A stretch of DNA of 64,000 nt from Spirodela intermedia (taxonomy: Eukaryota > Streptophyta > Magnoliopsida > Alismatales > Araceae): assembly GCA_902729315.2 (NCBI GenBank), contig LR746276.1, forward strand, positions 1,970,669-2,034,668. The letters run 5' to 3'. The position numbers and the translations under genes were made by a program. Within the stretch, counting starts at the first letter, position 1. Each line of letters begins with the position of its first letter. Below the pieces are notes generated by a model. The model was not told the origin of the DNA. It did not search any database and worked only from the letters and a program-made list of their open reading frames with translations. This document shows positions 29,301 through 39,100 of this stretch, in pieces.

Positions 29301-30460
29301 TCTTGAAGCAGAAGAATCTTTACCCGTCAACAGGCTGATGAATTACTGTAGAATGCCTTCTCATATTAGTGATCATCTGTCTTTTTTGCCCATAATTAGA
29401 AAATATATTTCAGGATCTTTTACGTACTCTCAAAGCTTCATTGAGTGATGACGAAGCCTTTCAGTATGCACAGTATGTGAGTCATATGATCATATTTCTT
29501 CAAGTATTTGTATGCTCAGATTTATCCAGCATAGATTTTATTATTACTTTTTTTTTTACTGAAAAAGCTTCACCATCTGCAGGTTTTAAGATGGGAGAAG
29601 ATCCCTTTAGAGAAACGTGCTCATTTAATGAGGGAAAAGCAGGTCCGTGATCTTCACATGCTTTCAGTTATAATCTCATCAAGATAAGATAAATCAGACA
29701 GAAAATAATTTTTTTTTATAAATACACGAACCGGCCCTTTATCCCCACTCGCATCACATTGCAATGGTTACCTGACATCAACACAAATGTCGTCTTAATC
29801 CCAGGAACACTTCCAGAAGCAAAGGATTGAGAATGCAATGAATTCCTCAGGGCCATCAGCTAAGCAGGTTATTGATCTGTGATTCATGTCAAGCACTATT
29901 TTTTTCTCTTGTTGAAACCTTATGGGCTTTGCGTCTTTCTTCATGCCAGTTTTTCTTCTTTGCTCTTGGCAAGTAGAATGATCAAATTTACACTATTTTG
30001 GGCAATTTATAGTTGGATTAAGGCTGACAGAGGGCAAAATGATCAGATTTTCAACGATTTGACTTATCTTCTGCAACACTTTCAGCATCTCATCTTTTTT
30101 TTTTTATCCGTGGTCATAAATCATGTCCGTTTGAGGAAAATTATTCATCACTTTCAGATAATATGATATCTTTAATGGAAACAGTATTTATTGTTGATTT
30201 ATAACCAGAAAACCTCTGGTTTCCATTCTTTATTTTATTTTATTGGACCTTTGGCTTTTACTTTTGAGATTCTAAATCCCTACCATTTTCAGAGACCTCT
30301 CTGATGTCTTTTTCATGGTTGCATATGATGTGGCTGAACCCGTGTTTCTTGTGCTCTCGATCTTGTCCAGATTAATTTTCTCCAGAGTTTAGGTTGCACC
30401 ATTGTGCCCACCTCACGCCTCCATGCATCGCGCCTGATCGAGCAGTACAAGTCTCTGTAA
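9121..30460 (+). CDS. SRS2: SRS2/UvrD-like 3'-5' DNA helicase, 29 exons
   Basis: Superfamily-1 helicase like Arabidopsis At4g25120; the family unwinds DNA 3'-5' and anneals strands, a nuclear role in recombination control. Exons: 9121-9290, 9403-9970, 10055-10096, 10181-10344, 12731-12908, 15182-15238, 15318-15423, 15505-15638, 15718-15792, 15916-16041, 16190-16321, 16412-16495, 18600-18713, 18842-18942, 19600-19666, 20021-20071, 20825-20902, 23540-23746, 23853-23891, 26200-26271, 26354-26440, 26532-26588, 26931-27124, 27680-27773, 28630-28680, 29414-29476, 29583-29642, 29805-29867, 30371-30460. All are GT/AG and sum to 1107 codons plus stop, near the family length. Motifs: Q motif LNDRQREAA; Walker A GPGSGKT (about 241-247, split by intron 2); Ia [10 protein letters not shown]; Ib STFHSF; II DEFQDT (443-448); [49 protein letters not shown]. 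It ends in a conserved [10 protein letters not shown] tail. ATG 9121 is the first in frame; 9133 is an alternative. No defect seen. Confidence 0.93.
11243..11297. repeat. (GA)n microsatellite in helicase intron 4
   Basis: About 27 uninterrupted GA units lie inside the 2.4-kb intron between exons 4 and 5. Confidence 0.95.
13248..13521. repeat. LTR-like dispersed repeat, copy 1 (helicase intron 5)
   Basis: A 274-bp block starts TGTTGAAC and ends TTTAACA. It shares ordered words with copy 2 at 22313-22576: CTAGGTGTTGAG.TAGAGAAG, GAGAATC, ACGCAATAGTATAGGTT-like, and the final CAACTAA..CT.TAACA. The TG..CA termini suggest a solo LTR. I could not see a matching 5-bp target duplication. Confidence 0.6.
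22313..22576. repeat. LTR-like dispersed repeat, copy 2 (helicase intron 17)
   Basis: A 264-bp block begins TGTTAGAA and ends TCTAACA, so its termini are inverted copies (TGTTAGA/TCTAACA). It is the same family as the block at 13248-13521. Just upstream (about 22261-22300) there is a further short CCTAGGACA repeat. Confidence 0.6.
26763..26809. repeat. Perfect 21-bp inverted repeat with 5-nt loop in helicase intron 22
   Basis: The arms 26763-26783 and 26789-26809 are exact reverse complements (core AATGTACTTTTCAAATG) around the loop CATAC. The stem is AT-rich and lies in the 342-bp intron between exons 22 and 23. It could be a young palindromic insertion or a cruciform-forming element; the loop is too short for a normal plant miRNA precursor. 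Confidence 0.9.
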
Positions 30461-31408
30461 ATATGAACAATAAAACGTTTATAGCCATGCTTTCCGTTCA
30501 GAGTCAAGCCACTCTCTCTCTCTCTCTCTCTCTATTTCTGTTCCCTATCTTTTTCGTTGGGATGGTGGAATTTGTTTTTTCTACAGGTAAGTCGCTATTT
30601 TTAGGTTGATATGGAGGAAACAATACTATGTTTGAATTCTAATATTATTTTTTCATTGGGTTACTTTTAAGAACTCTGGAAAATTGAGACTATTCCATTT
30701 ATAATCTCTCTCTCTCTCTCACTCTCTCCCTCTCTCTATCTCTCTATCTATTGCTCCTCTTTAAAGCTCCATGGGTTGTACCAAGAATCGCAATTTATAA
30801 GCCGCTAGGATTGAAATCAAGGAATTTCCAAGGTTTCCGAAAGAGAAACCGTATGTTTTTCAAATGGGTTTTGCCGAAAACGTTCATAATCGAGATTCTC
30901 ATCTGACCCATCATTTAAATACTTTAATTATAAAGATTCGTAATTTTGGGGCATTTTCGCATCTTGTCTGACTACATAATATTCTCATATTCTCTTCTCG
31001 CTCTTCTATTTTTAGAAAAAAAAAAAGATGGGGTATTTAAATGCATAATACGGAATCGAATAAATGGGTTATTTAATTCCATAAGCCTATTATTTTAGCC
31101 CCAAATCGAACGATTTTTTTTATTTTTCTTATTTATTTAGATTAGAAAAATTTATATCTACTACAAGAAATTCGCCCTGCTCTCATAACCTGCTGGGCTG
31201 GGCTGAGTTGAGCCCAATAAGTGAGTTGCTATCGATTTGTTCTTTCTTGGGTCGGTGAGGCAAAACTGATGGCCCGGTTTGAAATTCGGCCCAGTTTTGG
31301 GCCGGTTCGGTCCGTTAGCGAGGACATTAGGGGGGAGGTAGTGACCTAAAGAGGCCTGGTGTGGCTTCCCTCTTCCCTCCTCGCTGGTGCCTTCGCCTCC
31401 GCTGCAGA
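30461..31408. promoter_or_regulatory. SRS2 3' end and PEPPER promoter region
   Basis: AATAAA at 30469-30474, nine bases after the helicase stop, is a likely near-upstream polyadenylation signal. CT-rich microsatellites lie at about 30511-30532 and 30704-30745. Towards PEPPER the DNA turns from AT-rich to GC-rich and carries several GGCCCA/GGGCC words around 31193-31305. These resemble the site II (TCP-type) promoter elements of housekeeping plant genes. No TATA box is evident near the start codon. Confidence 0.5.
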
Positions 31409-34400
31409 ATGGCCGCCGAGGAGGCGGGCAACGTGTCCCCGGAGAACCCCGAGTTCTACGCTTCCCCGCCGCTCGCCGACGCTGCTGAGGCTGCTGCGGA
31501 AGAGCCCTCGGAGCCTCCGGTCCCTGCTCAGGGGGATGGCGTGGTGGAGGAGCAGGAGGAGGTGGAGGAGTTAGAGGAGATGGAGGAGGAAGAAGAGGAA
31601 GAGGAAGGTGAGGAGGAGGAGGAGGAGGAGAAGGAGGATGACAAGGAGGAGGATGAGGAGGAGGAGGATGAGAAGGAAGAGGAGCTGATAGGGGCGGCGG
31701 TTGGAGAGGGAGAGGAGGAGACGAAGACAGAAGCGCCTGAGGCGGCCCCTCCGGCGGGCGAGTCGAAGAGGTGGCCGGGGTGGCCGGGGGATAGCGTGTT
31801 CAGGATGATCGTGCCGGTTCTTAAGGTCGGGAGCATCATTGGTCGCAAGGGGGAGCTCGTGAAGAAGATGTGTGAAGAGACGCGGGCGCGCGTCCGCATC
31901 CTCGAAGGTCCCATTGGCACCTCCGACCGTATTGTGAGTACCTTATTCTTCTTCCTCTCCTGGTCTAGGGTCTTGGAACTGGTAGAAGTGAGAGCCGTCA
32001 CAGTTGGGATGCTATTTATGACCTAACATTGTCTCCTCCGACCATTTTGGCTCATTCTACGGAATCTATGCCTTTAATCGTAGTTCTTTGAATGCTTTTT
32101 GCGTAATTTTCTCTACTTATTTTTACCCTGGATTTTCTCAAGTTGTGATATAGTTGATATGTTCACTACTATTAAGGTTTTGATTTCTGGACGAGAAGAA
32201 CCAGAGGCAGAAATATCCCCCGCAATGGATGCCGCGATTAGGGTATTCAAACGCGTCAATGGAATTTCTGATGGTGAAGACGGTACGCCGTCTGCTCCAG
32301 CTGGCTCTGCAGTGTGTTCAGTTCGGTTCCTTGTCGCATCCTCCCAAGCTATCAGTTTGATTGGCAAGGGTGGAGTGCTGATCAAGTCAATACAGGAAGG
32401 CAGCGGTGCCACCATACGGGTTCTATCTGGAGGTATTATTTCAACTGCTGCTACTGAACTTGGTCAACTCCTTTTTTTGTTGAAGTGGGAAACTTACGAT
32501 CCTCAGTTTTATTGAGTAAAATGATGGGATGGTTGACTATAACACGCATTGAATTCAAAATCCATGTATTTTTTATTAATGATTACAGGACAAGTTAATT
32601 TATTTGCTACTTATCTATATTATCAGCATGGGAGGGCACAGATCCGGGACGACGAGTTAAGGAATTTTCTAATTTGAATCATATCCTAAAGTCTTCCCTC
32701 ATATGGCATAAAGGATGAATTACTTGCTTTTCTTTTTCTATTGAAAAGGTATCTGTTGGTGTTGATGCAAACCCTATTGTATAACAGGTTTACTAAGTTT
32801 GGTAATCTACACATCTTGATAATTTCCTTGGCATGGCAAAGCGTCCATCTTTTACATTTTTCCTTCTATTACATGGAATATGGTTTCTTCATCTTTGAAA
32901 AATAGTTCTAGTTTCATCATCAAGGAAATGTTTGTCGCTTTTCTCTGTATTATGTTTCATGGTATTTTCTCTTGGTTTATTTTTGCCCCCAAGAAATGTA
33001 GAAACTTGACTCTTTCCAAAGGTGAGCCTTGATTCAAACCTATTACCTTCTTTCTTGCTCATCACATGCTTTGCAAATTTCTGTGTCATTCTTCCTTAGA
33101 GTCCTTGTTCTAGCTACCTCCGCTGTGTAGCATATTGCTTCTGGTTAACTTAATCTATTCAACCATCACCTGCTCGTGATGTGTTGCTACTTCAATTCGT
33201 TATCTTAAATTATGCTCAGAATATGCTGTTTAACTTTGTTTATTCTTCTTTCAAAGAGGACGTGCCATTTTATGCCGGATCAGATGAAAGGATCATAGAG
33301 ATGCAGGGCCATCCTTTAAAGGTTCTGAAAGCATTAGAAGGGGTAGTTGGGCATCTACGGAAATTTCTGGTCGATCACAGTGTTATTTCCTTGTTTGAAA
33401 AGAGTGTAAGTCAGTTTTTTTCCCTTTTTTGTGTCTTACATATATATATATATATATATATTTGGGTCAAACACTGTGTTGAGTTCTTCTCCACTTGTTT
33501 CAGCATAGCTCATCTGCCACTTCGGGCACTCAAGATCGTGTATCCGACGCGTGGTCTGATAAGGGATCATCCTTGATGCAGACATCTCAAATGGGAATGG
33601 GCAGCGATTATTCGCACCCATCGCAGCGGGATTCTTTATATTTTGACCGCGAAGCAGCTATCGATTCTCGAATGCAACACTCTGGGCTGTCCTTGTACGG
33701 ACAAGATCCTGCTATTTCTGGGTTGGGCCCCTCTGGGCTGTCGCGGACCAGCGGGGCTTTTGTTACTCAGGTTGGTATTAGTTTCTTCATGTTTTGTTTT
33801 GGTTATAGTGTTTGCTCTTTGAAGCCTTTCTGTGCCCCATATGCATTTCTTCCTCCTATTCTTTCATGCCTTTTATGGTAATGATTCTTCCAATGGACGA
33901 TGGGTGAGGTGATGGCTATGGTGGAGCTAGTCCAAAACTAGTCCTTTTCCGTTCCTCACGGTTTTCTCAACTCCATTCTTCTCCAGATCACAAGAACAAT
34001 GCAGATCCCGCTCGCCTATGCGGAGGACATCATCGGCATCGGCGGCAAGAACATTGCCTACATACGCCGCAGCAGCGGAGCCATCGTCACCCTCCAGGAG
34101 GGCAGAGGGCTGCCCGATGAGATGATGATAGAGATCAAAGGCACTGCTCCGCAGGTCCAGGCTGCCCAGCAGCTCATCCACGTAAGAATCCTACCTCTCA
34201 TCCACATCCGCCTGTAGTATTTATGAAGGACTAAATCCCACATTATTTGACAACTAATCATGGGACCGAGGAAAGCGAGGAGGTGGGGTTTGAAGGGAAT
34301 TGGATGATCCTTGTTGATCCACTGTGCAGGAATTCATGGGGGGACGTAAGGAGTCGGTCGGTGGCGGCTATGGTGGCGGCTATGGCGGTGGCAGTGGGTT

Positions 34401-34554
34401 GGACTCTGGCATGAGGTCTTACTCTCAGCTTTCCAGCACCTACCCATCATTAGCCTCTCAGTCCTATGGCGGTGGGTATGGATCATCCGGGGGCGGGGGC
34501 GGGGGCGGCGGCGGCGGGGGTGGTGGCGGCGGCTACGGCAGTTACAGGTACTAA
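31409..34554 (+). CDS. PEP: Triple-KH RNA-binding protein PEPPER
   Basis: Poly(C)-binding-type KH protein; in Arabidopsis PEPPER works in vegetative and pistil development and opposes FLK in processing the FLC transcript. Exons 31409-31933, 32177-32432, 33257-33405, 33504-33770, 33987-34181 and 34330-34554 give 538 residues, all with GT/AG borders. KH1 starts near residue 129 ([19 protein letters not shown]), KH2 near 222 ([16 protein letters not shown]), KH3 near 403 ([16 protein letters not shown]). Linker words DPAISG and SGAFVTQ match PEPPER better than FLK or HEN4. Two extremes stand out: residues about 45-92 are almost all Glu/Asp, and the C-terminus has a run of about 15 Gly before YGSYRY. 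ATG 31409 gives MAAEEAGN; a GTG further upstream in frame is not a credible plant start. Nuclear by family. Confidence 0.92.
33440..33461. repeat. (AT)11 microsatellite in PEPPER intron 3
   Basis: A pure AT alternation lies between the donor at 33406 and the acceptor ending at 33503. Confidence 0.9.
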
Positions 34555-36110
34555 AAATCTGTGGGGACTAAACCAGGATTTCCCTTCTGGGGTACTAAAA
34601 TCGACACCGAGCTTACTCTCTGCATAAAGTCTTGAGGCAGAACATCTTGATGCTTATTTAACACCAACCTGCCCTTTCCGAGGAAAAGTTATCTGCTAGT
34701 AGATTAGGCGTGGTAGGTTTCTCCTTCTGTGGCCGCCCCCCTCGGGGTCGCTGCCCTTTGTTTTGCTGGTATTTTGGCTTCCTTTTGGAGGGCACTGTAC
34801 ATGCTTCAGTCTCATCGATTTCACTCCCCGCTAAGTTTGGAAAAAAAATTAACCGTTGACTAATCAGACCAGGCGTAGTGTTAAAAATAGAAAGGAATCA
34901 ATTAACAGACTAGATTGGCTCCTGATCCATTTTATCTTTACATTATTATTATTATTATTATTATTATTCTTATTATTATTGCCTAAATGTGTTAAAGCCC
35001 GAGATCTGTTGTAAAAAGAAAGAAACTAACGAAGCAAATTCCTGTACACTGCTCCTTTCATGCTTGCAAAGATCATGAATGAAAAGCCTTCCGATTTCAC
35101 AAATAAAAAGGCTAATAATTTTAAAAATATTTTTTAAAGAGGCTGAAAGATATAATTCATTGAAAATTCAGAGGCCATGTCAGCCATCTACTTAATTCTT
35201 CAGAATGACAATACACGATCTAGACAGGAGTGAGAACATAAGTGTACTTCGGTGGAGTATTAAATATTAAATAAATAGGTTAATAAAATCGGAATACAAA
35301 AATCCCTTCAATCAACTTTATTTTTGTTTATTTATCTACTTTGCGATCGGGAAACCATATCTAAGCGTTAAAATTAGAGGCTAAAAATAAAAAAAATCAC
35401 AATTTTCAATAAATTATCTCTCAAATTTTACTTTAACAAAGATCTTAAATCTAAGCGTCAGAACCTTACCCCAGACGGATAGAATATTAGACAGACGAAA
35501 ATGAAAAAAAAAAAAGGAAATTTCGCCAACCTCATCAACCATCTCTTTTATTATTAATTTTACTAATATTACTATTATTTTTTAATCAGGATATTAAAGT
35601 CACAATTAAACTATTGTCAACTTCCACTTGTTACTCGATATATTATCCTCTATGTAATGCTCTATAGTGATATATATTAATGAGGAAAATCACAGAAATT
35701 TAACACTGGATGAGTTTGTGATCATACAGTCTGCTCAGCATCATACAAGACTTTGAAAGATCTTCGAATGAATATACATCGCTAATCATTTGAACGCAAC
35801 AAAAACATAGGAGGCAAAAAGAAACCCCAAAATTTTGCTATTTTTCCTAACATTATCATGGACAAGATCTAACTACAATGCAGAGATTAAGAGGAAACAT
35901 TACAAATAGAAACATTGATAATTACAAAATAGTGAGCTGAATGTCATAATCCTTGGGAGTCCAAAATTTTGACAAGCGTTGACTTATGCTAGGAATTTGA
36001 TGACCGACAATAAATAACATTGACGATATCTACAGTGGATGCACAGCGATGTTGAGCATGCATACATCTATGAAGGAGATTGGTTCTCCAAGAAGGAAAT
36101 GCTTACCTCT
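34555..36110. other. Convergent PEPPER/OR intergenic region
   Basis: This holds the 3' UTR of PEPPER (the first few hundred bases, GC-richer) and, from the other side, the 3' UTR of OR. An ATT-rich microsatellite lies at about 34943-34980. The rest is AT-rich, with poly-A runs and no open frame of note. I see no gene or clear transposon. Confidence 0.6.
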
Positions 36111-39100
36111 CTAGTCAAAGGGATCGATCCGTGGGTCATGCTCACTCGCCATGGCCATCCCTGTGCAAAGGCATGTAGGGCACATGACCTGCAGAAGAAC
36201 GTGGCCTAATCTTTGTTACTTTCTCTCCTTATTTCTCTCCTTAAGGAACCATAACACTTATACTCTGTCTCCTTTCAATCAATGGGAGAAAGGCAACATC
36301 CACATGGCCTGTATATGCACAAAGGTGACAACTAAATTGGGACATGAAGTGGGAAATGGTGGGGGAGAAAAAATCCAATAAAAGTAATAAAAAGTGCCCC
36401 ATTAATTCTGTTTCCCTGTGAAGATAAAGTCAACTGAACGAAAATACCAGAGAAATAGTTTCCTTCGTTCCAGTACCTTCCCGGATCCTGAACAGTTTAA
36501 GCACCTTTCGGTTCTGGGAGGCATCAGAGGTTGGTCAAAACTATTCACCGCGGAAACAGGTTCCACTAGGACAATTGACCCTGTGCTTGAACAGCGCGCA
36601 CAGGCAAGATATCCTGCATTGACAAAGTAATAACACCTTCAACAAGCATAAAAGGTGCGAGCCAAATATCTGCAAATAAAGGCTGATATTAATAGAAGAA
36701 AGTCGCATTATTATGGAAATTGGACGAGAAATCTGACTAATATGATAGCTGGCATCTCAATGAATCACCCTCAAAAAGGAAACTAGAGTAAACATCAACG
36801 AGGTAGTTTTCCAGTGGAAGGGAGTAGCTAGTGTATATCATCTTGTTATAGGCAAGAAAGCTGTGGGCAATGCAGGGGAGTTTCTGAAGCTTTGGACAGC
36901 TCCTGAAAACACCATTCGGGGTAATTGTGCTAATAGTGTATGTGCACAGGTAGAAGTTCAGCAGCATCAATGTACGATGCCAGCAGACTGTGTGGAGTAT
37001 ATGTACCAGTTCCAAGGCAATATTTGCATCTCTTATGCTCCTGTTGCTTGACATTGTTGATCTCAACGACCATCAAGGCCGAGATTACACCAACCGCTCC
37101 CCCAGAGAATGATGCGACAATTGGATCAACCTGACTGAAAATTTGAGAAAGGGATTTGAAAATTAGTGATGTGAATGAAATGATCGATGGTTAAAAGAAG
37201 CAGGGGGACACTGATGTGAATCATATGCATTGAATGTATCAATGAACAACATTTATCGCAAAAGGGATACATTGATGAAGATAAGTCGAGCTTTCAAACG
37301 AATACAGTTTTTCATATAGTTAGTGAGGAATAAATGGTCTCATTTATATTTACTTCATTCTTAACATAGAAGTCAAAATTGTGCTGGATACTTTCATTAT
37401 AGGTAATATCCTTTCAATACATATAATATTTCAATACAAGAATTTGGATGATAATGATAGAATATTGGTAACTACATCAACAATCAATCAGACAGAGTAG
37501 ACAACGACTGGTGAGTTTACAGATGACATTTGAAGTTCAACGACATGATATTACCAAATATAATTGCATTGGTACTTAACCATGTACAAATCCGTCCTAA
37601 CTGATCAACCGTGCATATACATATGTTCTTAACAAAACTTTATGGTAACCATCACATGTGAGCCAATACATAATACTGCGACATTATTTACATGAGTTGA
37701 TCCATAACAAGATGCATTAAAGTTCAAGGTTCCTAAGCCGTAGAGAAAACCCAAAAGATGTATTAAAAAATACACAGCTATATTGCAGCTCCATTCAAGA
37801 CATACGAAAGGCATCGCAAAATATCAAATATGGAAACATATAATCAAAAAAGTTTATGATATGACCAAAATGTCAAATTCTTAATTGCCTGGTTACCTCA
37901 GCTGCATTGGCAAATGAACGCTGCGAATAAAATCTGCGTATGATGTCCCCCCTATTCCCAGTTTAAGCTCCAACTGGAAAGATCGTCAAGAAATATAGTA
38001 CACTTTAGGATTAATGAGTCAAACACGAAGAATAACCATATACGATAATTCAACACGTCAAAAATAGACAATTACATTTTTACCTGATCTACTATTTACA
38101 TTTTCATAATCATTATATCTGGGAATAGTAATCTCTTATATTTTATTTAATGAACTTCAAAGCCGTACATGGCATTAAATGACAAACTATCAAGTAGGAT
38201 GCTAGACTGTTCCTTAGCACCATACTGTTGAAAAAAAAGAAAAAAGGTATCAGAGACCTGATTGGATGGAAGAACAAATAGGTAAACAGCACCGGACACC
38301 AGGACTTACCCCTTAACAACATACTGATGAAAAATAACAAAAAAAGGTGTCAGAGATCTGACTGGAAGGAAGAACAAATCGGGAAACAATACCAGACATC
38401 AGGACTAACCCCTTACCATCCCTTCCTCCTTTTAGTTTTAGACAGGAGATGTACTCATATAACTTAAACCTTAAGAACCAAAAAAATTCATGTCGTCAGT
38501 AACAATTAAGTAATAAACTTACGTGGTATTATATTTTTCGACTTTACCTAAGGTAACTGATATACCTAGAACGAGAAAAATTGGATTAGAACCCAGTCTT
38601 GACTTTTTTTTGACCAGTTAAAAAGCCAGTTGGTTATATGAACCATATTTGTGTGAAGAAAACCGGTACTCTTCCACAGCCGGCCCCAATGGTAGAATAT
38701 TGCCGACTAATTATGTCCTAACACCATTCTTTTCTTGTTCCTTTAAGACTGTTTAACTTTCTAGGCTCTTGTCTTAGTCCCATGCTCAAAAAGCAAGGGT
38801 AAGAATTAAAAATTCTGTTGAGCCCCTGAATCCTTTAGGCTAAGAGATATCAGATCATCTAAATTAATTGATCAATAGGATTAAAATTGGTCCCATTATA
38901 CTGCAGCTGACTCCTATTCCTCCACCCATTTTTTCTTTCTTTATTTCTTCTTTCCAGTTTAGTTCCTTCGCCTGAAATGGAGAAGACCAGGGAAAATTTT
39001 AGGAGGATAAGATCAACCAAGCGAGCCAACCTAACCAGGTCATACTAGTTGGAATCAACTGACTCGAAGAAGAATGGCTATTTGCGGGCCACTGTAACTG

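Noticed and set aside
31528-32001. A 157-codon Ser-rich minus-strand frame across PEPPER exon 1
   Set aside because: It is the antisense of the GAG/GAA-rich acidic tract, which reads as Ser codons; the KH1 domain on the plus strand is clear.
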